This document shows, in pieces, positions 1 through 10,662 of a stretch of 64,000 nt of DNA (positions are counted from its first letter, which is position 1; every line of letters starts with the position of its first letter). Below the pieces are notes generated by a model. It was given only the letters and a program-made list of their open reading frames with translations. It was not told where the DNA came from and ran no database searches. Made by a program: the position numbers and the translations under genes. The stretch is taken from NCBI RefSeq assembly GCF_901411515.1, contig NZ_CABDUX010000002.1, positions 1,831,534 through 1,895,533 on the forward strand. Reading direction: 5' to 3'. Source of the stretch: Raoultibacter phocaeensis. GTDB taxonomy: Bacteria; Actinomycetota; Coriobacteriia; Coriobacteriales; Eggerthellaceae.

Positions 1-1088
1 AGGATGAACGCGGTGCGCGCCTCGCGCGTCTGCTTCATGATCGCCCGCGTATCGAGCGGCGAGGGGATGTCTTCGGCGTTCTCGATGAGCCAATCGAGGT
101 TCTTCACCGCATTCGCAATGCGGTGAAGCGCGGTTTCCGCCTCCGCCAAGCGGTCGGCGGAGAAGTCGAGGGGGCTGCGGTAGTGCGTTTGCAGGATGAG
201 CATGCGCAGCACCGCGGGTTTCGTCGTCTCAAGCACATCGCGCAACAGCAAAAAGTTGCCGAGCGATTTGCTCATCTTCTCGGAATCGATGCGCAGCATG
301 CCCGCATGCATCCAATAGTTGGCGAACGTGCAGCCGCATGCCGCCTCGCTCTGAGCGCGCTCGTTCTCGTGGTGCGGGAACACGAGGTCAGCGCCTCCCC
401 CGTGGATGTCGAACGGCAGCCCGAGGTACCTGCGCGACATGGCGGAGCACTCGATGTGCCAACCCGGCCTGCCCTCGCCCCAAGGCGAAGGCCACGACGG
501 CTCGCCTGGTTTGGCGGCCTTCCATACCGCGAAGTCGAGCGGGTCGCGCTTGCGATCCTCGAGCCCCGCGCCGCACGCGCGCAACTCGCGATGGCCCGAT
601 TCCATCTCGTCGATGTTGCGGTGCGAAAGCTCGCCGTACGCGGGGTACGAGCGCACCGAGAAGTACACGTCGCCATCGACCTCGTAGGCATGACCGCCCT
701 CGATCAACTCCGAAATGAGATCGATCATCGAATCGATTTCCTCAGTCGCCTTCGGGCGGATATCGGGATCGAGCACGCCCGCTCTGCGCATGTCTTCGAT
801 GAACGCTTCAGTGTACTGCGCCGCAACTTCGGCAGCAGGACGGCCCTCTTCGTTTGCCTTCGCGATGATCTTGTCGTCGACGTCGGTGATGTTCTGCACG
901 AACGTCACGTCAAAGCCGCGCCACATGAAGTAGCGGCGGATGATGTCAAACGCGATGAACGTGCGCGCGTTGCCCACGTGAATGTAGTTGTACACGGTCG
1001 GGCCGCAGACGTACATGCCCACGCGTCCGCGCTCGACCGATTCGAAGTTCTCTTTACTTTTGGTTTGGGTGTTGTATACCTTGATCAT
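1..1088 (-). CDS. cysS: cysteinyl-tRNA synthetase, C-terminal part cut by window edge
   Basis: Class I aminoacyl-tRNA synthetase that charges tRNA-Cys in the cytoplasm. About 362 codons are visible; the C-terminal anticodon-binding part lies outside the window. The N-terminus reads [10 protein letters not shown], followed by CGPTVY (first zinc cysteine), the HIGH-type [12 protein letters not shown] (second zinc cysteine), HHENE and the KMSKS loop EKMSKSLGN. All expected catalytic features of the Rossmann core are therefore present. Its ATG overlaps the TGA of the upstream cysE gene (ATGA), so the two should be translationally coupled. cysE makes O-acetylserine for cysteine synthesis, so the pair links supply of the amino acid to its use in translation. 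Family call is very secure; only the C-terminus is unseen. Confidence 0.97.
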   Translation of the reverse strand, partial: MIKVYNTQTKSKENFESVERGRVGMYVCGPTVYNYIHVGNARTFIAFDIIRRYFMWRGFDVTFVQNITDVDDKIIAKANEEGRPAAEVAAQYTEAFIEDMRRAGVLDPDIRPKATEEIDSMIDLISELIEGGHAYEVDGDVYFSVRSYPAYGELSHRNIDEMESGHRELRACGAGLEDRKRDPLDFAVWKAAKPGEPSWPSPWGEGRPGWHIECSAMSRRYLGLPFDIHGGGADLVFPHHENERAQSEAACGCTFANYWMHAGMLRIDSEKMSKSLGNFLLLRDVLETTKPAVLRMLILQTHYRSPLDFSADRLAEAETALHRIANAVKNLDWLIENAEDIPSPLDTRAIMKQTREARTAFI

Positions 1089-1807
1089 GATTTTTCTCCC
1101 AACCGTTGTTCCAATTCGTCGATGCGCTCTGCCAACTGTTTAAACCCGGGTGCCTCGCACGCGTCACGCAGCTCTCGCTCAAGTTCGTCAATGCGCGAAG
1201 CCAACCGCTCGCACTCCTCCGTCACCGGGTCGGGCAAGCACTCGCGGTGCTTCGCCGCATCCTTCTTCTCGGTTTCGACGCGCTTGCCGTCGCGCATGAC
1301 GATCTTGCCGGGAATGCCCACGACCGTGCAGTTCGGCGGTACGTCGCGGACCACAACCGCTCCCCCGCCCACCTTCGAGTTGTCACCGATGGTGATGTTG
1401 CCGAGCACCGAAGCGCCCACGCCCACCAGCACGTTGTCGCCGAGTGTGGGATGACGCTTACCGGTCTCGTTGCCGGTGCCGCCGAGCGTCACACCCTGGT
1501 ACAGCGTCACGTCGTCGCCGATCACCGTGGTCTCGCCGATGATGACGCCCATCGCATGGTCGATGAAGAACCGCCTGCCGATCACGGCGGCCGGATGGAT
1601 CTCGACGCCGGTTACAAAACGCGTGAACTGCGACGAGATGCGTGCGAGGCTTTTGAGCCCGTGCGTCCACAGCCAGTGCTCCACCACGTGCGACCAGCGC
1701 GCATGGAGCCCCGGATACGTGAGCCAGATGATAAACGAGCTCTGAGCGGCAGGATCGCGCTCCTTCACCGCCTGAATGTCTTCGCCGATTGTTTTGAATA
1801 TGTTCAT
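1085..1807 (-). CDS. cysE: serine O-acetyltransferase
   Basis: Transfers acetyl from acetyl-CoA to L-serine, giving O-acetylserine for cysteine synthesis. The 240-residue protein starts MNIFKTIGED and has the CysE landmarks: EIHPAAVIGRRFFIDH, HAMGVIIGETTVIG and the hexapeptide repeats of the left-handed beta-helix (GDNVLVGVGASVLGNITIG, then VVGIPGKIV). A coiled, charged C-terminal tail ([25 protein letters not shown]) follows the helix and is longer than in minimal CysE proteins. I chose the start at 1807 because it gives the canonical N-terminus; the frame stays open upstream to 1894 only through a TTG and has no homology-like sequence. The stop overlaps cysS. ispF ends 89 bases upstream, so all four genes ispD, ispF, cysE and cysS may be one transcript. 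Confidence 0.95.
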   Translation of the reverse strand: MNIFKTIGEDIQAVKERDPAAQSSFIIWLTYPGLHARWSHVVEHWLWTHGLKSLARISSQFTRFVTGVEIHPAAVIGRRFFIDHAMGVIIGETTVIGDDVTLYQGVTLGGTGNETGKRHPTLGDNVLVGVGASVLGNITIGDNSKVGGGAVVVRDVPPNCTVVGIPGKIVMRDGKRVETEKKDAAKHRECLPDPVTEECERLASRIDELERELRDACEAPGFKQLAERIDELEQRLGEKS

Positions 1808-1896
1808 AGATCGTCCGTCTTCCAGTCGAATGTGCATTGTAGCATTGCAAGGGCTGCGCACGGCTGGCCGTGCGCAGATTGACGCAATCGCCAACG

Positions 1897-2412
1897 CTAC
1901 CTACATCGACAGACAAGACAGACGGCGCGGGCGGAGATACCCTCTTCCCGGCCCTCGAAGCCGAGCCGTTCGGTCGTAGTGGCCTTCACGCCCACCGACT
2001 CGGTCGAAACGCCCATCGCCACACTGAGGTTCTCGCGCATCGCATCGCGGTACGGAGAAAGCTTCGGCGCTTGGGCGGCGATTACGCAATCGACGTCGAG
2101 TATCTCGAAGCCCTTCTCGCGCACGAGCGCCGCAACGGCAGCGAGCAGCTTGAGGGAATCGGCATCTTTGAATGCGGGGTCGGTGTCGGGGAAGAGCTTG
2201 CCGATATCGCCCGCACGCACCGCGCCCAAAAGCGCATCGGATACGGCATGCGCAAGCACATCGGCATCCGAATGGCCGAGAAGACCCCGATCATGCGGTA
2301 TAGACACGCCGCCCAAGATGAGCTTGCGGCCTTCGGCGAAGGCATGCACGTCGAATCCGAGGCCGACCTTCAAACCCGCTAGAGCCCCTGCTATGCTGCG
2401 CTCGTCGATCAC
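1897..2412 (-). CDS. ispF: 2-C-methyl-D-erythritol 2,4-cyclodiphosphate synthase
   Basis: Fifth enzyme of the MEP isoprenoid pathway: converts 4-diphosphocytidyl-2-C-methyl-erythritol 2-phosphate to the cyclodiphosphate with loss of CMP. The 171-residue protein shows GLGFDVHAF (metal-binding Asp and His), [41 protein letters not shown] and the C-terminal [20 protein letters not shown]. Length is normal for the monofunctional enzyme (about 160). The start is a GTG at 2412 that overlaps the TGA of ispD (GTGA), which indicates translational coupling. In some bacteria IspD and IspF are fused; here they are adjacent separate genes, with IspD contributing the upstream partner. Confidence 0.97.
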   Translation of the reverse strand: MIDERSIAGALAGLKVGLGFDVHAFAEGRKLILGGVSIPHDRGLLGHSDADVLAHAVSDALLGAVRAGDIGKLFPDTDPAFKDADSLKLLAAVAALVREKGFEILDVDCVIAAQAPKLSPYRDAMRENLSVAMGVSTESVGVKATTTERLGFEGREEGISARAVCLVCRCR

Positions 2413-3251
2413 CGTTCGGCATCCTTCATGGGAAGGGCACGGACGGCAGCAGCGAGCATGAGGTAGTCTTCAGGCACCGTCAGCTTGATGTTGTCGCGCT
2501 TGCCTTCGACGACGAGCACGCGCCCGCCGAGCCGCTCGATGAGCGACGAATCGTCGGTGCCCATGAACCCGTCGGAAAGGGCGGAAGCGTGCGCTCGGCG
2601 GTAGATACCCGCTCGGAACACCTGCGGCGTCTGCGCATTCCAGAACACACGGCGATCGGGGGTACCCACGATCACGCCGTTCTCGACCACCTTCAGGGTA
2701 TCGACCGCAGGATGGGCCACCACGGCTCCGTCGCAGTCGATGTTGCCCTTGAGGACGTTGATGGTGTGGGTGATCATATCGGGCGAGATGAGCGGCCGGG
2801 CGCCATCGTGCAGCACCACGTACTCGAACTCGTCGGGGACGCACTCGAGTCCTGAGAACGCCGACTCCTGGCGGCTCGGACCCGAGGGAGCCACGACAAC
2901 GGGAGTGACGAAGGGAAAGGCGTCGATCGCCCGCTTGAGGTACTCGTCGCATCGATCTTCGGGGCACACGATCACGATGAGGCCGATATCCCCCACAGCA
3001 TCGAACGCTTCGGCCGACCAGGTGAGGATAGGCTTGCCTGCGATCTCTACGAGCTGCTTGCCGCCTTCTTTGCCGAAGCGCTCCCCCGTGCCCCCCGCCA
3101 AAATGATGGCTGCCGTCTTAGGGTTCTCGTCGACCTTGCCCTTGAGACCCCCCATGCTCTGCGTGAGCGCGTCGAGATCGAGGTCATCGAGCGCAAGCTC
3201 GGGCCTTTTGAGCACCTGCGGTGAAAACACCGGATCGATCGTTTTGCCCAT
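2409..3251 (-). CDS. ispD: 2-C-methyl-D-erythritol 4-phosphate cytidylyltransferase
   Basis: Third enzyme of the MEP pathway: joins CTP and methylerythritol phosphate. The nucleotidyltransferase core begins at about residue 46 with [15 protein letters not shown] and [14 protein letters not shown], then [29 protein letters not shown] and [11 protein letters not shown], all typical IspD motifs. The first 45 residues (to VDENPK) are an extra segment not found in standard IspD proteins; it has no recognisable domain and is rich in Asp and Leu. The protein of 280 residues is therefore longer than usual (about 230). The start at 3251 has a GAGGGG about 12 bases upstream, which is a loose spacing; an internal ATG at residue 33 is an alternative. 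The 3' end overlaps ispF. Confidence 0.95.
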   Translation of the reverse strand: MGKTIDPVFSPQVLKRPELALDDLDLDALTQSMGGLKGKVDENPKTAAIILAGGTGERFGKEGGKQLVEIAGKPILTWSAEAFDAVGDIGLIVIVCPEDRCDEYLKRAIDAFPFVTPVVVAPSGPSRQESAFSGLECVPDEFEYVVLHDGARPLISPDMITHTINVLKGNIDCDGAVVAHPAVDTLKVVENGVIVGTPDRRVFWNAQTPQVFRAGIYRRAHASALSDGFMGTDDSSLIERLGGRVLVVEGKRDNIKLTVPEDYLMLAAAVRALPMKDAER

Positions 3252-3284
3252 ATGGTCGTATATCCCCTCTCATCAGCGATGCGC

Positions 3285-3313
3285 GGGAGCCGTCGCACTG
3301 CGCAACGGCTCCC
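3285..3313 (-). terminator. hairpin between clpC and ispD
   Basis: A 9-bp perfect inverted repeat (GGGAGCCGT at 3285-3293 and ACGGCTCCC at 3305-3313) separates the clpC stop from the ispD start. It is not followed by a T tract on the minus strand, so it may be a weak terminator or an RNA-processing/stability stem rather than a full intrinsic terminator. Confidence 0.4.
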
Positions 3314-3344
3314 GAACTATCTCATCGCTCTGTCAAAACCAGCC

Positions 3345-5909
3345 TTAGTCGGCAGCGCCGCCCGACATCGACCCGCCGCTTCTGACACCCGCATTCGCCA
3401 AATCGAAGTTGGTCAGGAGCAATTCGGTGTCTTTAGCTATGCTATCACGTTTGCGCGGTGCAGGTATAGAGCCGCTTCCCGCCTCGAACGTGAGTTCTCC
3501 GTCGAGGTAATCGACGTCGATGACCGAACCGCTCGTCCACTTGCCCTCGAGAATCTGCTCGGAGATGGGGTCCTCGAGCAAGCGCTGAATGGCACGGCGC
3601 AAGGGACGCGCGCCGAACGCAGCATCGGTTCCCTCTTTGGCGATGTACTTGCTTGCCGCATCCGAGAGGTTGATCGTCATGTTCTGCGAAATCAGACGTT
3701 CGCGCAGCTCGGCTACCATGAGGTTCACGATCTGGGCGATCTCGTCTTCGGTGAGCGACTTGAACACGATGATCTCGTCGATGCGGTTCAAGAACTCGGG
3801 GCGGAAGAGCTTCTTCATCTCGCTCATGACCCTGCTCTTGATCTCCTTGTCGGACAAGCCCGCGCTCGCATCGCTCTGGAAGCCGAGGGGCGTGGACTGC
3901 GCGATCTCGCGCGCACCGACGTTAGAGGTCATGATGATGATCGTGTTGCGGAAGTCGACCGTACGGCCCTGCGCATCGGTCAAACGGCCTTCTTCGAGAA
4001 TTTGAAGCAGGATGTTGAACACGTCCGGATGCGCCTTCTCGATCTCATCGAACAGCACCACCGAGTACGGACGCTGACGAACCGCTTTGGTGAGCTGGCC
4101 GCCCTCGTCGAATCCGACGTAGCCCGGAGGCGAACCCACGAGCCTCGACACCGAGTGCTTCTCCATGTACTCGCTCATGTCGAACGACAGAAGCGCATCT
4201 TCGGAATTGAACAAAAACTCGGCAAGCGCCTTGGAAAGCTCGGTCTTGCCCACGCCCGAAGGGCCTAAAAAGATAAACGAGCCGGCGGGACGCTTCGGAT
4301 CCTTCAGGCCCGAACGGCTGCGGCGGATAGCCTTGGAGAGCGCGGTCACAGCCTCTTCTTGGCCGACCAGACGCTCGTGGAGCACGCTTTCCATGCGCAG
4401 GAGCTTCTCGGTCTCGGCCTCGGTGAGGTTGGATACCGGCACGCCCGTGGTCATCGAGATGACGTCGGCGATTTCCTCGACCGTCACCTGGTTGATCGAC
4501 TTCTGGGCATCCTCTTCCCACTTCTTCTCGGCCTCGACGCGCTTCTCGCGCAGCTGCGATTCCTCGTCGCGCAGACTTGCAGCGCGCTCGAAGTCCTGCG
4601 ATGCGATGGCCTCGTCTTTCTCGGCGCGCAGCCGGCGAAGCTCGTCATCGAGCTCGCGCAGTTCTTTCGGGAGCGTCATGTTGCGGATGCGCATGCGCGC
4701 GCCCGCCTCGTCGAGCACGTCGATCGCCTTGTCGGGAAGGAAGCGGTCCTGAATGTAGCGGTCAGACAGCTGCACGGCGGCCTGCAGCGCATCGTCGGTG
4801 AAGTGCACCTGATGGTGCGCCTCGTACCGGTCGCGCAGACCCTCCATGATGCGCAGTGCCTGCTCCTCGTTGGGCTCGCCCACCGTGATGGGCTGGAAGC
4901 GGCGTTCAAGGGCCGAATCCTTCTCGAGGTGCTTGCGGTACTCGTCGATCGTGGTTGCGCCGATGACCTGAATTTCACCGCGCGACAGCGGCGGCTTCAG
5001 GATTGCAGCGGCATCGATCGAGCCCTCGGCCGAACCTGCGCCGATGAGCGTGTGGATCTCGTCGATGAACAGGATCACGTCGCCTTCGTCCTGTACCTCT
5101 TTGATGCACTTCTTCAGACGCTCTTCGAATTCGCCACGGTACTTGCTGCCGGCGACGAGGGCCGAGATGTCGAGCGTAACCAAGCGCTTGTCTCGCAGAA
5201 TGTCGGGAACCTGGTTCGAAACGATAAGCTGCGCCAAGCCCTCGGCAACGGCGGTCTTGCCTACACCGGGCTCGCCGATGAGGAGCGGATTGTTCTTCTG
5301 GCGGCGCGACAGCACCTGCATGACGCGTTCGATCTCGCCCGCACGGCCGATGACCGGGTCGAGCTTGCCTTCGCGCGCCTTCTTGGTGAGATCGGTGCCG
5401 AACTCCTTGAGCATACTGTCCGACGACGAGGATTGCGCCTCGAACGCGCCGCGACCTGCGTACACGGGGCTCTGACCCACGAGGTCGTTCAAGGCGGAGC
5501 GCACGTTGTCGCCCGTAACGCCCAAGCGGCCGAGCACCTCAAGCGCGGTGCCGTCGCCCTCGCGGACGATGCCAAGCAGTAAATGTTCAGTGGAAATGTA
5601 GCTCTGTCCCATCTGCATGGCCTCGCGCAGCGAGTTCTCGAGGACGCGCTTGACGCGGGGCGTAAAGCTCAAGTGCCCCGAAACATCGGTGTCCTCGTCG
5701 ATTGCGACGACCTGGCGGATGGCCTGGACGACGGCGTTGTACTCGACGCCCAAACGATCGAGCGCCTGAGCGGCAAGGCCGTCCTCTTCCTGTATCAGCC
5801 CGAGCAGCAAGTGCTCGGTGCCCACATAGGGCTGGTGCAAGGCACGGGCCTCATCCTGAGCCAGGACGAGGACCTTGCGGGCCTTGTCGGTGAATTTCTC
5901 AAAGCTCAT
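3345..5909 (-). CDS. clpC: ATP-dependent Clp protease ATP-binding subunit ClpC
   Basis: AAA+ unfoldase that feeds substrates to ClpP and takes part in protein quality control. The 854-residue protein has the Clp N-terminal double repeat (residues about 1-145), a first AAA module with Walker [11 protein letters not shown] and Walker [10 protein letters not shown], a UVR-type coiled segment ([16 protein letters not shown]) and a second AAA module with [10 protein letters not shown] and [13 protein letters not shown], followed by the D2-small domain. The UVR segment and length fit ClpC rather than ClpB or ClpA. The start at 5909 has GAGG five bases upstream. A perfect CIRCE inverted repeat lies 40 bases upstream of the start codon, so HrcA repression is expected; this is unusual because actinobacterial clpC is normally controlled by ClgR and firmicute clpC by CtsR. 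Confidence 0.98.
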   Translation of the reverse strand: MSFEKFTDKARKVLVLAQDEARALHQPYVGTEHLLLGLIQEEDGLAAQALDRLGVEYNAVVQAIRQVVAIDEDTDVSGHLSFTPRVKRVLENSLREAMQMGQSYISTEHLLLGIVREGDGTALEVLGRLGVTGDNVRSALNDLVGQSPVYAGRGAFEAQSSSSDSMLKEFGTDLTKKAREGKLDPVIGRAGEIERVMQVLSRRQKNNPLLIGEPGVGKTAVAEGLAQLIVSNQVPDILRDKRLVTLDISALVAGSKYRGEFEERLKKCIKEVQDEGDVILFIDEIHTLIGAGSAEGSIDAAAILKPPLSRGEIQVIGATTIDEYRKHLEKDSALERRFQPITVGEPNEEQALRIMEGLRDRYEAHHQVHFTDDALQAAVQLSDRYIQDRFLPDKAIDVLDEAGARMRIRNMTLPKELRELDDELRRLRAEKDEAIASQDFERAASLRDEESQLREKRVEAEKKWEEDAQKSINQVTVEEIADVISMTTGVPVSNLTEAETEKLLRMESVLHERLVGQEEAVTALSKAIRRSRSGLKDPKRPAGSFIFLGPSGVGKTELSKALAEFLFNSEDALLSFDMSEYMEKHSVSRLVGSPPGYVGFDEGGQLTKAVRQRPYSVVLFDEIEKAHPDVFNILLQILEEGRLTDAQGRTVDFRNTIIIMTSNVGAREIAQSTPLGFQSDASAGLSDKEIKSRVMSEMKKLFRPEFLNRIDEIIVFKSLTEDEIAQIVNLMVAELRERLISQNMTINLSDAASKYIAKEGTDAAFGARPLRRAIQRLLEDPISEQILEGKWTSGSVIDVDYLDGELTFEAGSGSIPAPRKRDSIAKDTELLLTNFDLANAGVRSGGSMSGGAAD

Positions 5910-5948
5910 ACATGCCTCTATTCTCGCAAATTTGCTTTCCGCATAATA

Positions 5949-5975
5949 TTAGCACTCAAGTCAAGTGAGTGCTAA
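5949..5975 (-). promoter_or_regulatory. CIRCE operator (HrcA site) of clpC
   Basis: Exact match to the CIRCE consensus: TTAGCACTC at 5949-5957, a 9-base spacer, and GAGTGCTAA at 5967-5975. It is placed 40 to 66 bases before the clpC ATG on the minus strand. An AT-rich TAATATTAT stretch lies at its clpC-proximal edge and can serve as the -10 region; a -35 hexamer with good spacing is not obvious. HrcA should bind here and release on heat shock. No other gene start is close enough on the plus strand to be the target. Confidence 0.93.
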
Positions 5976-6039
5976 AACGACAACGGGCTGTAACGCTTTA
6001 TCACACGATCATCAAAAACCCGTCTGCCGTACGCCGATC

Positions 6040-6083
6040 GGGTGCATCTCAGCACCCGTTGCGCAGGACCTGTCTGCAACGGG
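6040..6083 (-). terminator. stem-loop region after lysS
   Basis: Two adjacent inverted repeats lie just after the lysS stop on the minus strand: CCCGTTGC/GCAACGGG (6055-6062 and 6076-6083) and GGGTGC/GCACCC (6040-6045 and 6052-6057). They share bases, so only one can form at a time. A run of five T on the minus strand follows some 20 bases further on. This may be the lysS terminator, but the T run is not immediately adjacent. Confidence 0.4.
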
Positions 6084-6099
6084 CCGAAAAGCCGTGGCC

Positions 6100-7620
<1,521 letters not shown>

Positions 7621-7649
7621 GTGCTTCCTTCTCGTCGGTCCGGTAACGC

Positions 7650-7732
7650 AAACGGACCCGTGGTTCACAGGGTCCGTTTCTGCGAGCCCGCTTGTCGGAC
7701 CCGCGATATGGCCACCCGTGAAGCCGGGTCCG
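7650..7732 (-). promoter_or_regulatory. lysS leader with four alternating complementary segments
   Basis: Between the greA stop and the lysS start the minus strand carries, in order, CGGACCCG (7725-7732), CGGGTCCG (7696-7703), CGGACCC (7670-7676) and GGGTCCG (7653-7659). Segments 1-2 and 3-4 can pair, and so can 2-3 and 1-4. The 3-4 hairpin has a perfect 10-bp stem (7650-7659 with 7670-7679). This is the arrangement of an attenuator or of mutually exclusive leader folds. A GGGTGGCC element lies between segments 1 and 2. The hairpin ends in only three T, so transcription termination would be weak; a translational effect is also possible. Confidence 0.5.
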
Positions 7733-7736
7733 TGCT

Positions 7737-8207
7737 CTAGTGCTCTATCTTCGTGATGTTCATCACGATCTTTTTACCCGTCGGTCCCTGCGTTTCGACG
7801 ACATCGCCCTTCTTGTGGCCCAGAAGCGCCGAGCCGACAGGCGATTCGTTGGATATCTTGCCGGCTGCCGCATCGCTTTCCGCGCCGCCGACGATGGTGA
7901 ACACGCGCTCGCGTCCATCCATGTCGACCGTCACGCTCGAGCCGATGTTGACCTTGCTGGAACGCTTGGGTACGGTAACCACAGTGGCTTCGGACAGAAT
8001 ACGGCTGATTTCGGCAATGCGCGCCTCCATCATACCCTGCTCGTTTTTCGCATCGTCGTATTCGGAGTTTTCAGAAATATCGCCGAATTCGCGGGCGACT
8101 TTGATGCGCTCGCCGATCTCGGCGCGCTTTTCGGTTTCAAGATAGTGAAGCTCGGCTTCGAGCTTCTCTTTTCCCTCTTGCGTGAGGATGAAGTCTTTGT
8201 CTGCCAT
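7737..8207 (-). CDS. greA: transcription elongation factor GreA
   Basis: Binds the secondary channel of RNA polymerase and stimulates cleavage of backtracked RNA. The 156-residue protein has the GreA N-terminal coiled coil (LTQEGKEKLEAELHYLE, ERIKVAREFGDISENSEYDD with the acidic tip residues, EQGMMEARI) and the FKBP-like C-terminal domain (VGSALLGHKKGDVVETQGPTG). Length is normal. The start at 8207 is supported by AGGTGAG four bases upstream; the frame remains open beyond it, but that part has no GreA similarity. It lies downstream of tatA, from which it is separated by a strong terminator, and upstream of lysS, so greA and lysS are probably co-transcribed. Confidence 0.97.
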   Translation of the reverse strand: MADKDFILTQEGKEKLEAELHYLETEKRAEIGERIKVAREFGDISENSEYDDAKNEQGMMEARIAEISRILSEATVVTVPKRSSKVNIGSSVTVDMDGRERVFTIVGGAESDAAAGKISNESPVGSALLGHKKGDVVETQGPTGKKIVMNITKIEH

Positions 8208-8324
8208 GCAACTCACCTGTCTGTGACAAAAAACATGCACGCAGCTCGTGCGTGCGCTTGTACGGTTCTCCTTTGCTTTCGAGCCGATGTTCACCGTGTG
8301 CGCGAAAGCGGGAGCCTGCATATG

Positions 8325-8359
8325 AAAACGCGGCATGTGCATTGGTTGCACATGCCGCG
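8325..8359 (-). terminator. intrinsic terminator of tatA
   Basis: A perfect 12-bp stem (8329-8340 with 8348-8359, arms CGCGGCATGTGC and GCACATGCCGCG) with a 7-base loop is followed on the minus strand by TTTT. It lies 20 bases after the tatA stop and 118 bases before the greA start, so it ends the tatA transcript and implies that greA has its own promoter. Confidence 0.85.
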
Positions 8360-8378
8360 AACCATGCTCACAATACGA

Positions 8379-8657
8379 CTATTCGGCCTTCTTCTTCGTA
8401 GTCGCTTTTCTGGTCGTCGTCGTGGTCTTCTTCACCGTCTTCTTAGGCTCTTCTTCCTCGACCTCTTCGACTTCTTCTTCAGCTTCTTCCTCGGGCTCTT
8501 CGATTTCCTTGTCGCCGCCGCCGATGCCTTCGCGAAGGTTCTTGACGGTTTTGCCGAGGGCACTGCCCAGCTTGGGAAGGTTTTTAGGCCCGAAAATAAG
8601 CAGAATCACCACGAGGATGATCAACAGCTCGGGAACGCCCATGCCGAGAATCTTCAT
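8379..8657 (-). CDS. tatA: Sec-independent (twin-arginine) translocase subunit TatA
   Basis: Pore-forming component of the Tat system, which exports folded, often cofactor-bearing proteins. The 92-residue protein starts MKILGMGVPELLIILV and has the single N-terminal membrane helix, the hinge FGPKNLPKLGSALGK and an amphipathic helix, followed by an acidic Glu-rich stretch and a Lys/Thr-rich tail. The tail is longer and more charged than in many TatA proteins. GGAGGA stands four bases before the ATG at 8657. Two Tat lipoproteins are encoded later in this window (39651 and 42310), so this system is in use. It could be annotated TatA or TatE; the single gene with no tatB or tatC beside it does not decide. 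Confidence 0.93.
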   Translation of the reverse strand: MKILGMGVPELLIILVVILLIFGPKNLPKLGSALGKTVKNLREGIGGGDKEIEEPEEEAEEEVEEVEEEEPKKTVKKTTTTTRKATTKKKAE

Positions 8658-8777
8658 ACAGTCCTCCACTCGTTGATGCGGGCTCTTCGACCCGCACAAT
8701 CTAACCACGTCAGAGTACCACAATGCGTATAGATAAGGGATGCATCTTAACAAAAGAATACATCCCAGGTCTGTACA

Positions 8778-8854
8778 TGGTCGGGTTGACAGGATTTGAA
8801 CCTGCGGCCTCTGCGTCCCGAACGCAGCGCTCTACCAAACTGAGCCACAACCCG
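8778..8854 (-). tRNA. tRNA-Pro (anticodon CGG)
   Basis: A complete cloverleaf can be drawn on the minus strand: acceptor CGGGTTG with CAACCCG, D arm GCTC/GAGC, anticodon stem CTGCG/CGCAG around loop TTCGGGA (anticodon CGG), and T arm GCAGG/CCTGT with the TTCAAAT loop. The discriminator is A and the CCA end is encoded (8778-8780). A TAATAT -10-like hexamer is located about 20 bases upstream. Confidence 0.97.
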
Positions 8855-8945
8855 ATGCTTATTGCGGCGGACGTTATATTAGCACAACCATCGAAAAAGA
8901 AAAGGGCACAGACTGAACTTGTTCCGACAAGCAGGTATTTTCGCC

Positions 8946-9383
8946 TTATGAATTGCCCGCACGCTTCGCCGCTTTACGTGCGCGCTCCTTCTCGGCAAGG
9001 CGCTCAAGCGATACGATCTTGGTCATGATGACGCCGTCGGAAACGACATCGCCTTCGTCGTCGTAGGCGACGACGCTCCAGAACTGCTTAGAGCCCTCGG
9101 TACGGTCGAGCTCGGCAACGCCGGTGAGCATGCCGCTTTTCCCGCTTTTGCGATGCCGCACCGAAACGTCGATGCCGAAGGGTCGCTCGCGCGAAAGGTC
9201 AACGCTCGCTTCGGCCCCCACGCTCGCCACCGATTCCAAAAGCGCAATGGTGGCTCCGCCGTGCACGAAACCGAAGGGTTGGAGAATATCGGGGGTAATA
9301 GGCATCACCGCCACAACCCGCGTTGCGGACTCTTCTGTGTACTCGATGCCGAGCGTCGAGCTGAACCCTGGTTTCTTCGTCAT
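8946..9383 (-). CDS. PaaI-type hotdog-fold thioesterase
   Basis: Predicted acyl-CoA thioesterase of the hotdog superfamily; the substrate cannot be told from sequence. The 145-residue protein has the diagnostic segment LQPFGFVHGGATIALLESVAS, in which HGG and the helix after it form the CoA pocket, followed by GIDVSVRHRKSGKSGMLTG and the terminal strands. An Arg/Lys/Ala-rich tail ends the protein. I chose the start at 9383 (MTKKPGF) since it lies just after the stop of the upstream NlpC gene (9407); no clear ribosome binding site is visible, so translation may depend on the preceding gene. The frame is open upstream into the neighbour but that part is not thioesterase-like. Confidence 0.8.
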   Translation of the reverse strand: MTKKPGFSSTLGIEYTEESATRVVAVMPITPDILQPFGFVHGGATIALLESVASVGAEASVDLSRERPFGIDVSVRHRKSGKSGMLTGVAELDRTEGSKQFWSVVAYDDEGDVVSDGVIMTKIVSLERLAEKERARKAAKRAGNS

Positions 9384-9406
9384 GGATGCACGTATCGGCC
9401 GCTTCG

Positions 9407-10501
9407 CTAGTAGCGGACGTACACCATACCAGACTGCACGCCGCCGATGCACACGCCTTGGCCGGGCGATGCCGCATGGATCATCTGGCCGCCCCCGATG
9501 TAGATGCCGCAGTGCCCTTCGTTGACCGCGATGTCACCCGGCTGGGGGTTGTTGGTTCGCGACCACCCGAGGAAGGTATAGGTCGAGCCGAGCCGCGAGT
9601 AGCTTCCGGTGAGGCAGTAGCTCACGAAGCCGGAGCAGTCGAACTGGCCGGGGGCGCATGCCCCTGAGACGTATTCCGCGTTACCCACGTAGCTGTAGGC
9701 ACGATCGACAATAGCGTTGCCGGTGACTGCGTTGTACGGGGGCTCGACGCCGCCCGAACCACCCGCGTTCGAAGAACCGCTGCCACCGCCCGTATTCTGG
9801 TTCGACGTTTGCGCGTTCTGCTCGATGGCCGCTTGGGCCGCCGCAGCGCGCGCGACCTCCTGGGCCGCCTGTTCCTGCGCGAGCAGCTCAGCCGCTTCAG
9901 CGCTCAGAGAGTCGTAAGTCTCCTGCATAGCTGCCGCCGAAGCCGCAGCCTCTTCTTTCTTGACGCGGGCCTCTTCGGCCTTCTCGCTCGCAATAGTTTC
10001 CTGGCGGGCGTATTCGGCTTTCTCGGCCTCCACCTGAGCGCTCAGGTCTTTCGCTTCCTGCACCAGATCGGCATCGCTTTGGTTCATCTTCTCAAGCAGA
10101 TCCCAGCTGGTTGCGAATTCCTCGAAGCTGGCTGCCCCAAAGAGCAGATCGAGAAACGTCAGGCTGCCGTTGCGGTACATGCTGTTCGCACGGTCGCCAA
10201 GCCTTACCTGCAAATCATCGATGCGAGCGTTCAGGTCGTCGATGCGGCCCTGGGCTTCCTCCATATTCGCTTGAGCGGCTTCGACCTCGCTTTGCGCCTG
10301 AACGTAATCGTTGGATGCCTGATTGAGGTTATCCTGAAGCGAATTGAGCGACGCGAGCGCTGTCTGCGCTTCGGCCTGCTTATCGGCCGCCGTCGGTTCC
10401 GCTAACGCGGCCCCCGGCATCGCGAGCGTTACGGCGACTACCGCGGCCAGCACCATCCGAGTCGAGCTTTTGACGCGACCCTGCTTCTTGCAATCCCTCA
10501 T
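9407..10501 (-). CDS. secreted NlpC/P60 peptidoglycan hydrolase, paralogue 1
   Basis: Predicted exported cell-wall endopeptidase. The 364-residue protein has a signal peptide (to about ALA-EPTAADK), a long coiled-coil region with PcsB-like character (LGDRANSMYRNGSLTFLDLL), an Asn/Gly/Ser-rich linker and a C-terminal NlpC/P60 domain with the catalytic Cys in QFDCSGFVSYC and the His in EGHCGIYIG. The start at 10501 has GGGAGGTCGT directly upstream. It is a tandem duplicate of the next gene: both have the same layout, near-identical ends and similar leaders. In this copy the pocket residues before the catalytic Cys read EYVSGACAPG where the sister has QYVWGACSPG, so a conserved Trp is replaced by Ser; substrate choice or activity may differ. 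Confidence 0.9.
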   Translation of the reverse strand: MRDCKKQGRVKSSTRMVLAAVVAVTLAMPGAALAEPTAADKQAEAQTALASLNSLQDNLNQASNDYVQAQSEVEAAQANMEEAQGRIDDLNARIDDLQVRLGDRANSMYRNGSLTFLDLLFGAASFEEFATSWDLLEKMNQSDADLVQEAKDLSAQVEAEKAEYARQETIASEKAEEARVKKEEAAASAAAMQETYDSLSAEAAELLAQEQAAQEVARAAAAQAAIEQNAQTSNQNTGGGSGSSNAGGSGGVEPPYNAVTGNAIVDRAYSYVGNAEYVSGACAPGQFDCSGFVSYCLTGSYSRLGSTYTFLGWSRTNNPQPGDIAVNEGHCGIYIGGGQMIHAASPGQGVCIGGVQSGMVYVRY

Positions 10502-10662
10502 ACGACCTCCCGATCGAGCACCTTCGTTCGGAGACACACTGTTGGTAGTGTACCAAATCGGCACCGATTCTAAACCATCGCTTACCGAAAGCCCATAGCA
10601 CCATCACGTTCGGGACAAGCCTACGCCGCATGCAACACGATTTCGCAGGCTGCATCCAGAAG

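Noticed and set aside
7700..7732. T-box riboswitch for lysS, from the GGGTGGCC element.
   Set aside because: Only about 116 bases separate greA and lysS, too few for a specifier stem, and the antiterminator bulge does not have the proper flanks. Kept only as an attenuator-like leader.
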